DNA of 64,000 nt from JANXLS01 sp035308565 (GTDB taxonomy: Bacteria > Planctomycetota > SZUA-567 > H5-PLA8), in assembly GCA_035308565.1 (NCBI GenBank), contig DATGGK010000207.1, forward strand, positions 1-64,000. The letters are read 5' to 3'. The notes below the pieces were generated by a model. The model had not been told where the DNA came from, made no database searches, and was given only the letters and a program-made list of their open reading frames with translations. The first letter of the stretch is position 1. The number at the start of each line of letters is the position of its first letter. Shown in pieces: positions 59,251-64,000 of this stretch. Position numbers and translations under genes: made by a program.

Positions 59251-61248
59251 TTACACCAAATTCCCGTCCGCGTCGTCGTTGCTTCCGCGGCCGTAGGCGC
59301 GCAGGAGCATCGCGCGTTCGGCGAATTCGCGTGCCTTCGCGTACATTTTTTCGCTTTCCAGATGCACGGCGATGTCGTCGATCGTATCAGGGTCGGTGAA
59401 GAATCGCGCGGGGAGCATTTCCAAGTATTGGAGCGAGGCGCGGTCGTCGCCTGCTTCGCGGCAGGTGCGGTAGAGATAAAAATAAGCCACGTCCCGCGCG
59501 TCGCCCGGGCCGTCACGCGCGACTTCTTTCAAAATGTCGATCGCTTCCTTGAAGCGCTGCGTTTCGGCGAAGACGCGCGCGAGGCCCAGCTTTGGCGCCG
59601 GCTGCACGGGATCGAGCTGCCGCGCCTGCTCGTAATACGCCTGGCTTTCGCGGAAGTTGCCGGTGAGCAGTTTGATTTCGCCCAGGTAATTGTACGCTTC
59701 GGCTTCGGCAGCGGGCGGCACAAGATTCAGCGCTTTCAGGAAAAGCTTCTCCGCTTCGCCCACGTCTTCGGCGTATAGTTCGAGTACGCGGCCCAGCGCG
59801 ATCAGCGCCTGGCCGTCCTTGGGGAAGAGCGTTTGGATGTGCCGGATCAGCGCCAGCGCTTCCGTCTTTTTTCCAGCTTTGATCAGGGTGCAAACGCAAT
59901 TGATCAGCGGCAGGCTCGACGTGGTGTCGAACATCGCTGCGTCCTTAAATGCTTTCAGCGCGCCGATCCAATTGTCTTTCGAGAAGCAGACGATGCCGTC
60001 CATTAACAGTTGAACCATGCGGTCGAAGGTGGGTTTTCGCATCTCCCATTTCTCGCGCCAGGCATCCGCTGTCGTGGCGTGGCGTCCGCGCTCTTCCAAC
60101 AGCAGCCGCAGCAGCAGCGAGAGCGGTTCGCCCACATCGTCGCCAAAGCGCTCCCACACGTCGAGCGCATCCTCAATCAGGCGCCGCTTCGCTTCGCGGT
60201 ACACGCGCCCGCGCCGGCAGCACGAAGAGACTTCGCCCACGTCCGCGGTCGGGTAGCGGAAGATGCCCATCTCCGCCCATTGGTGATACAGGCCTTCCGA
60301 GAAGTAGCGTGGCACGTCGGCGGGCGTGATGTGCCACGTCGCCATTCCAAAAAATGCCAGGAATTGCGCCGCGCGCCGGAGCGTGTCGGTTTCGTACGAC
60401 AGCATGCCGTCGCGCGCCAGGCGTTCGAGCAGCCGCGCCGTCTCGGCGTATGCGCCGCGCTGCATCAGCCGCACGGCCGCAAGCAGCGCGCCGCCGCCGC
60501 GCACATACAACGGACGCATCTTTTTCCACCACGCGCTGAAATTCTCGTGCGCGCTGAGCGTGTGCGAACGCCCCGTCAACACAGCCAGCGTTTCGTGCGC
60601 GTCGGCGGCGAAGACTGAACTCGGATCGTTCAGCGATGCAATCAGCGCGTCGATCAGCGCGATGTAGGAGCGCGCGTACTCGTCGAGTTCCTCGCTGGTG
60701 ACGCGGTCCAATTCGGTGTTGAGCGCTTTCATGCGCAGCGGCGCGCGCAGGATCGCATGGCAATGCATCAGCGCGTGCAAATGCGGGAAGCGCTCGTAAT
60801 CCGGTGGGAGCGGATCAAAGGGCGACTGGCGCTTGATCCAGTGCACGCCGGCCAGCGCGGTCAGCCAGCGCCGCGCGGACGCCTCGGCACTTTTTGGCGG
60901 ACAGACCGGCAGCCGCTTGAGAATATCCAGCGCGCGCAATTCGTCGCCGCGCGCAATCGAAGCCGTCGCCGACATCAGCGCGTAGCGATCGTTTTTCACG
61001 TCGGAGAATGCATTTTTAACCAGCCGTTGAAAGCGATGCCGTTCCATCAGCGCGCGCACAATCGGGCCGAGGACCATGTACATCGCGCTGCACAGCCAAA
61101 TGCTCCAATAAGGAGTCGAGTAAGGCGCGGAATTCCATGGAAAATAGCGCAGACCGACGATAGCAGTGGCGGCGAGCACTGAAATCCGCACGGCCAGCCC
61201 AAGGATGCGAATCGAGACGGGGGTGACGTGCGACGCTTTCCAGAGCAT
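59251..61248 (-). CDS. Membrane-anchored TPR protein
   Basis: 665 residues. Two hydrophobic helices occur near the N-terminus (ILGLAVRISVLAATAIVGLR and WSIWLCSAMYMVLGPIV). The rest is cytoplasmic or periplasmic and helical. Recognisable tetratricopeptide repeats start near 420 and run to the end: ALIRHIQTLFPKDGQALIAL, AEAYNYLGEIKLLTGNFRES, ARVFAETQRFKEAIDIL and DIAVHLESEKMYAKAREFAE. The middle (about 100-400) contains weaker TPR/SEL1-like helices. TPR proteins are scaffolds for protein assemblies; the partner cannot be told. It is transcribed toward the macrodomain gene with a 45-base gap. Confidence 0.83.
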   Translation of the reverse strand: MLWKASHVTPVSIRILGLAVRISVLAATAIVGLRYFPWNSAPYSTPYWSIWLCSAMYMVLGPIVRALMERHRFQRLVKNAFSDVKNDRYALMSATASIARGDELRALDILKRLPVCPPKSAEASARRWLTALAGVHWIKRQSPFDPLPPDYERFPHLHALMHCHAILRAPLRMKALNTELDRVTSEELDEYARSYIALIDALIASLNDPSSVFAADAHETLAVLTGRSHTLSAHENFSAWWKKMRPLYVRGGGALLAAVRLMQRGAYAETARLLERLARDGMLSYETDTLRRAAQFLAFFGMATWHITPADVPRYFSEGLYHQWAEMGIFRYPTADVGEVSSCCRRGRVYREAKRRLIEDALDVWERFGDDVGEPLSLLLRLLLEERGRHATTADAWREKWEMRKPTFDRMVQLLMDGIVCFSKDNWIGALKAFKDAAMFDTTSSLPLINCVCTLIKAGKKTEALALIRHIQTLFPKDGQALIALGRVLELYAEDVGEAEKLFLKALNLVPPAAEAEAYNYLGEIKLLTGNFRESQAYYEQARQLDPVQPAPKLGLARVFAETQRFKEAIDILKEVARDGPGDARDVAYFYLYRTCREAGDDRASLQYLEMLPARFFTDPDTIDDIAVHLESEKMYAKAREFAERAMLLRAYGRGSNDDADGNLV

Positions 61249-61765
61249 ACCTTCGACCTTCGGCGAGCCTGACGAAGGGAGTTTCGTCCGCTGCTGAAAA
61301 TAAGACTACCATAAAGCCGAAAGATTCGAACAAAAATATCGGAATTGAGCCCGATTGGCATCGCAATGCGGGGTATTTTCACGAAAGATGCGGAATCTGC
61401 GAAAAAAGGCGGGATCTCGGAATTCGATGATTTTGACAATAGAAAACAGCTATTGAAACTTATTTGCTGCATAAATTTCGCTTTTTTTGCAAAATTTTCA
61501 TCAAGATGCGCTTAAAAATGTGTTGACGGCGCGGCGCTTTTTGGCTAATTTTCTCGCCATTCATTATGGTTGCGCATTTCTGGACATCGGGCAACGTTTT
61601 GCGCTTGGTGGCCGGATTGTTTTTTCGCCGCGCAGCCCAATTGCAAGTACGTGAGTAGTTTTTGCTGGCGCCTATAAAAACGAATAACGTTTTGAAATCG
61701 CTTCGATTATCGGACGGACGGCTCTTTAGCCATTCTTGTGCCGCGAAGCGTGGAGGCGTGGATGC
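61249..61765. other. Long regulatory gap before the hybrid kinase
   Basis: 517 bases without a gene I can support. The left 200 bases probably hold the promoter of the TPR gene (read leftward), the right part that of the kinase (separate entry). T-rich stretches occur around 61480-61500. The last 200 bases would form the 5' leader of the kinase transcript, with no recognisable riboswitch. Confidence 0.5.
61523..61551 (+). promoter_or_regulatory. Probable promoter of the hybrid kinase
   Basis: TTGACG (61523-61528), exactly 17 bases of spacer and TAATTT (61546-61551) form a good sigma-70-like promoter. It lies about 210 bases before the ATG at 61766, so a leader of about 200 bases is predicted. 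Confidence 0.55.
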
Positions 61766-64000
61766 ATGGACCCGAGTCTGCTCCGCATGCTTGAAGACGG
61801 CAGCGACGCGTATTGGGAATGGCACGTCCCCAACGGTCAAGTCTCGTACAACGGGGCTTGGGGCGCCATGCTCGGCTATCGGCCCGATGAGGTTCCCTCG
61901 AACATTCGCCAAGGTCTGGCGCTGGTCCATCCCGCGGATCGCATGCGTGTGTATCGCGCGGTGCGCAAGTTCATCAGAAGTGCAGCGGGGCAATCCCGCG
62001 GCGGCATCTCGCCGCGCGTTGAGCTCGAATTTCGTTTGCGCCACAAATCCGGCGAGTGGCATTGGGTGCTGTACCGCGGTCGAGTGACCCGCTGGCTTGC
62101 CAACGGCAGTCCCGAAACACTCTTCGGCGTGCAAATCGACATACACGCGCGCAAGCTCGCACAGGACCTTGCCAAACGCTACGATTGTCTTTTCAATTCG
62201 ATGAGCGAAATTGCGTGCCTTGTCAACGCCCAGCATCGCTACGAAGCCGTCAACGACGCCTGGGTGCACGCGACACAAATCGAACGCCCGCGCGTCATCG
62301 GCAAACGCATCGACGAAATCTGGGGCGCCGACAGCTACAGCGAATTGATCCGTCCACATTTGGACGCCTGCTTCGCAGGCCAGACCGCCATTTACGACGC
62401 CTGGCTGGGCACTGACGCGCACGGCAAACGCCATTTCAACGTCTCCATGTTTCCGTATCGCGGCACCAACGGCGGTGGCGACCACGTCACGCACGCGCTG
62501 GTCGTGCGGCGCGACACCACGTTTGAAAAGAGCGCCGAGCGCGAACTGCTGCAAGCGTGGCGCGCCGCCGAACAAGCCAGCCATGCCAAGACCTCGTTTC
62601 TGGCCAACATGAGCCACGAAATTCGCACGCCGCTCAACGCCATCGTCGGCATGAGTTTTCTGCTCAAGCAAACGCTCACGGATGGAAAGCAATCCGAATA
62701 CGTCAACAAAATTGACTCCGCCGCCAATCATCTCCTGCGCATCGTCAACGACATCCTCGATTATTCCAAAGCCGATGCGGGCGTGATCGCGCTCGAAAAT
62801 GTGGAATTCAATCTCGACGACGTGCTAGCCAACCTGCTGCGTCTCACCTCGCTTCAAGCACGCCAAAAAGGTCTCGACCTGCGGCTCGATGTCAGTTCTG
62901 AAACGCCGCGCTCGCTTGTGGGCGATCCCGTGCGCACCGCGCAAGTGCTGCTTAATCTGATCGACAACGCGATTAAATTCACGCATGGCGGACAGGTGCT
63001 TGTGTCCATCGAACCTGTTCCAGCCGAGAGCAGCGGTATCCGCCTGCGTTTCACGGTTAAAGATACGGGCATCGGTATTGCCGAAACGCAATTGAAGCGC
63101 ATCTTCGAACCGTTCAGCCAGGCCGACACGTCGTCCGCGCGGCGCTACGGCGGCACGGGCTTGGGCTTGGCGCTGGTCAAACGCTTCGTCAAGTTAATGG
63201 ACGGGACGATCAACATCGAAAGCGCGCCGGGCCGCGGCACGCTTGTCTCTTTCTCCGCAAAATTCGGCCGTCCGTCCACGCAAGTCACCGCCAGCGGAAA
63301 ATACCGTTCGCTCAAAGCCGGCCGGCGCGCACTGGTCGTCGATAACGATCCCGAATCGCGCGCATGGCTCACCAAATTGCTTTCCGAATTCAGCTTCGAC
63401 GTGTGCAGCGTCGAGACCGGTTCAGCCGGCATCGAGGAGTTGCGCCGCGCGCGCTCTGAATCCGTGCAAGGCTTCGACCTGCTGCTGCTCGACAGCGCGC
63501 TCCCCGACATCGAATGGCCTGAAGCCGTGCAGCGCATGCGCCGCGAACAAGCCGGTTCGCCGCAGGCGGCTCTGGTGCTCATCGTCTCCAGCAACGCCAG
63601 CGTGCACGATCTCGGCGCGGACAATGCGGGCCTCGACGGCCTGCTCCCGCGCCCCATCACGCATTCGTCGCTCTACAACATCATTGTCAACGCCGTCGCG
63701 CGCGGCGGATTGCCCAGCCATACTGAAAGCGAACCGACGGAACCCGACACACTGCCAGTTTCCGAGCCGATCCTGCGCGGCGCGCGCATCTTGTTGGTCG
63801 AAGACAACGAAGTCAATCAGCAGATCGCCGCCGAGATTCTGCGCCTCGCCGGCTGCGACGTCACGCTGGCCGGCAACGGGCTCGAAGCGTTGAGCGCGCT
63901 GCTCAGCGCCGATTCCGCCGTGATCGTCAAAAACATGGGGGCGGCTCAGAGCGGAAGCGCCGGCGCGGGCGCGCCGCGCAGTGCGGCAGCGGGCGGCTTT
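61766..64000 (+). CDS. Hybrid sensor histidine kinase, cut by the right edge
   Basis: At least 745 residues, open to the last base of the window. Domains in order: two PAS domains (about 10-130 and 145-255; YWEWHVPNGQVSYNGAWGAM, FRLRHKSGEWHWVLYR, VVRRDTTFEKSAE); a HisKA dimer with SFLANMSHEIRTPLNAIVG (H284); an HATPase with LVGDPVRTAQVLLNLIDNAI, GIGIAETQ and GGTGLGLALVKRFV; receiver 1 (ALVVDNDPES, LLLLDSALPD with D576); and receiver 2 starting RGARILLVEDNEVNQQIAAE near 672. No membrane helix precedes the PAS domains, so it is cytoplasmic. After DVTLAGNGLEALSALLSADS, receiver 2 continues with a Gly/Ala/Ser-rich run (AQSGSAGAGAPRSAAAGGF) where the conserved hydrophobic strand with the phospho-Asp should come. 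Ligand and partners unknown. Confidence 0.9.
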   Translation, partial: MDPSLLRMLEDGSDAYWEWHVPNGQVSYNGAWGAMLGYRPDEVPSNIRQGLALVHPADRMRVYRAVRKFIRSAAGQSRGGISPRVELEFRLRHKSGEWHWVLYRGRVTRWLANGSPETLFGVQIDIHARKLAQDLAKRYDCLFNSMSEIACLVNAQHRYEAVNDAWVHATQIERPRVIGKRIDEIWGADSYSELIRPHLDACFAGQTAIYDAWLGTDAHGKRHFNVSMFPYRGTNGGGDHVTHALVVRRDTTFEKSAERELLQAWRAAEQASHAKTSFLANMSHEIRTPLNAIVGMSFLLKQTLTDGKQSEYVNKIDSAANHLLRIVNDILDYSKADAGVIALENVEFNLDDVLANLLRLTSLQARQKGLDLRLDVSSETPRSLVGDPVRTAQVLLNLIDNAIKFTHGGQVLVSIEPVPAESSGIRLRFTVKDTGIGIAETQLKRIFEPFSQADTSSARRYGGTGLGLALVKRFVKLMDGTINIESAPGRGTLVSFSAKFGRPSTQVTASGKYRSLKAGRRALVVDNDPESRAWLTKLLSEFSFDVCSVETGSAGIEELRRARSESVQGFDLLLLDSALPDIEWPEAVQRMRREQAGSPQAALVLIVSSNASVHDLGADNAGLDGLLPRPITHSSLYNIIVNAVARGGLPSHTESEPTEPDTLPVSEPILRGARILLVEDNEVNQQIAAEILRLAGCDVTLAGNGLEALSALLSADSAVIVKNMGAAQSGSAGAGAPRSAAAGGF

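Noticed and set aside
61460..62731. 423-residue minus-strand open frame
   Set aside because: It is a shadow of the hybrid kinase, which has clear PAS and HisKA motifs on the plus strand.
1..64000. CRISPR array, tRNA, rRNA, prophage or IS transposase
   Set aside because: None recognised by eye; the repeats are palindromic and short-period, not regularly spaced with unique spacers. A tRNAscan and HMM search would decide for tRNA and small RNAs.

Overview
The window is GC-rich, densely coded bacterial DNA, most compatible with the PVC group, probably Verrucomicrobiota or a related planctomycete-like lineage. The grounds are a PVC-type propeller/HEAT/cytochrome c fusion protein (9.3-12.8 kb), the DUF1587/1595/1592/1588/1585 cytochrome protein next to a DUF1552 protein (47.2-51.6 kb), a DUF1080 protein, many large secreted proteins of unknown role, and a heavy load of short palindromic intergenic repeats. 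The phylum call is inference. I recognised no rRNA, tRNA, CRISPR array, prophage or IS transposase.

Layout. 0.4-7.1 kb: secreted dihaem cytochrome, two paralogous secreted proteins of unknown family, an orphan RbsC-like permease and an AttH/CrtC-type secreted protein. 7.3-9.3 kb: small BFD-type [2Fe-2S] protein, a convergent toxin-antitoxin-like pair and an SGNH hydrolase. 9.3-17.6 kb: PVC cytochrome fusion, DUF4388 protein and a SNF2-family ATPase. 18-29.4 kb: a 1978-residue PDZ-containing secreted protein, a small membrane protein, a CPA2 cation/proton antiporter, a MqnD-like enzyme and a pectate-lyase-fold protein. 29.6-35 kb, minus strand: thioredoxin-like protein, a polar amino-acid ABC transporter (ATPase, permease, binding protein) and trpE. 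35-43.6 kb: nucleotidyltransferase-like, DUF1569, HTH protein, TrmB, Uma2, DUF1080 and Nudix genes. 43.9-57 kb: secreted carbohydrate- and peptide-related proteins, including the DUF1592/DUF1552 pair, a transglutaminase-fold protein and a GH50-like hydrolase. 57-64 kb: MBL hydrolase, membrane protein, macrodomain, TPR protein and a hybrid histidine kinase cut by the right edge.

The gene content suggests a heterotrophic, polysaccharide-degrading bacterium with many exported haem and carbohydrate-active proteins, a respiratory chain (the MqnD-like gene suggests futalosine-route menaquinone) and amino-acid uptake next to tryptophan synthesis.

The strongest unusual signal is the repeats. At least three palindromic families and a class of 7-bp-period arrays lie between genes. 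Some also lie inside genes, in frame, adding peptide segments: at least five places in the SNF2 gene, two in the DUF1592 gene, one in the pectate-lyase-fold gene and one in the giant PDZ gene, where the extra 24 bp is flanked by a 9-bp direct repeat. Several genes end with stop codons that lie inside such repeats. This looks like small mobile palindromes that are tolerated in, or domesticated by, proteins.
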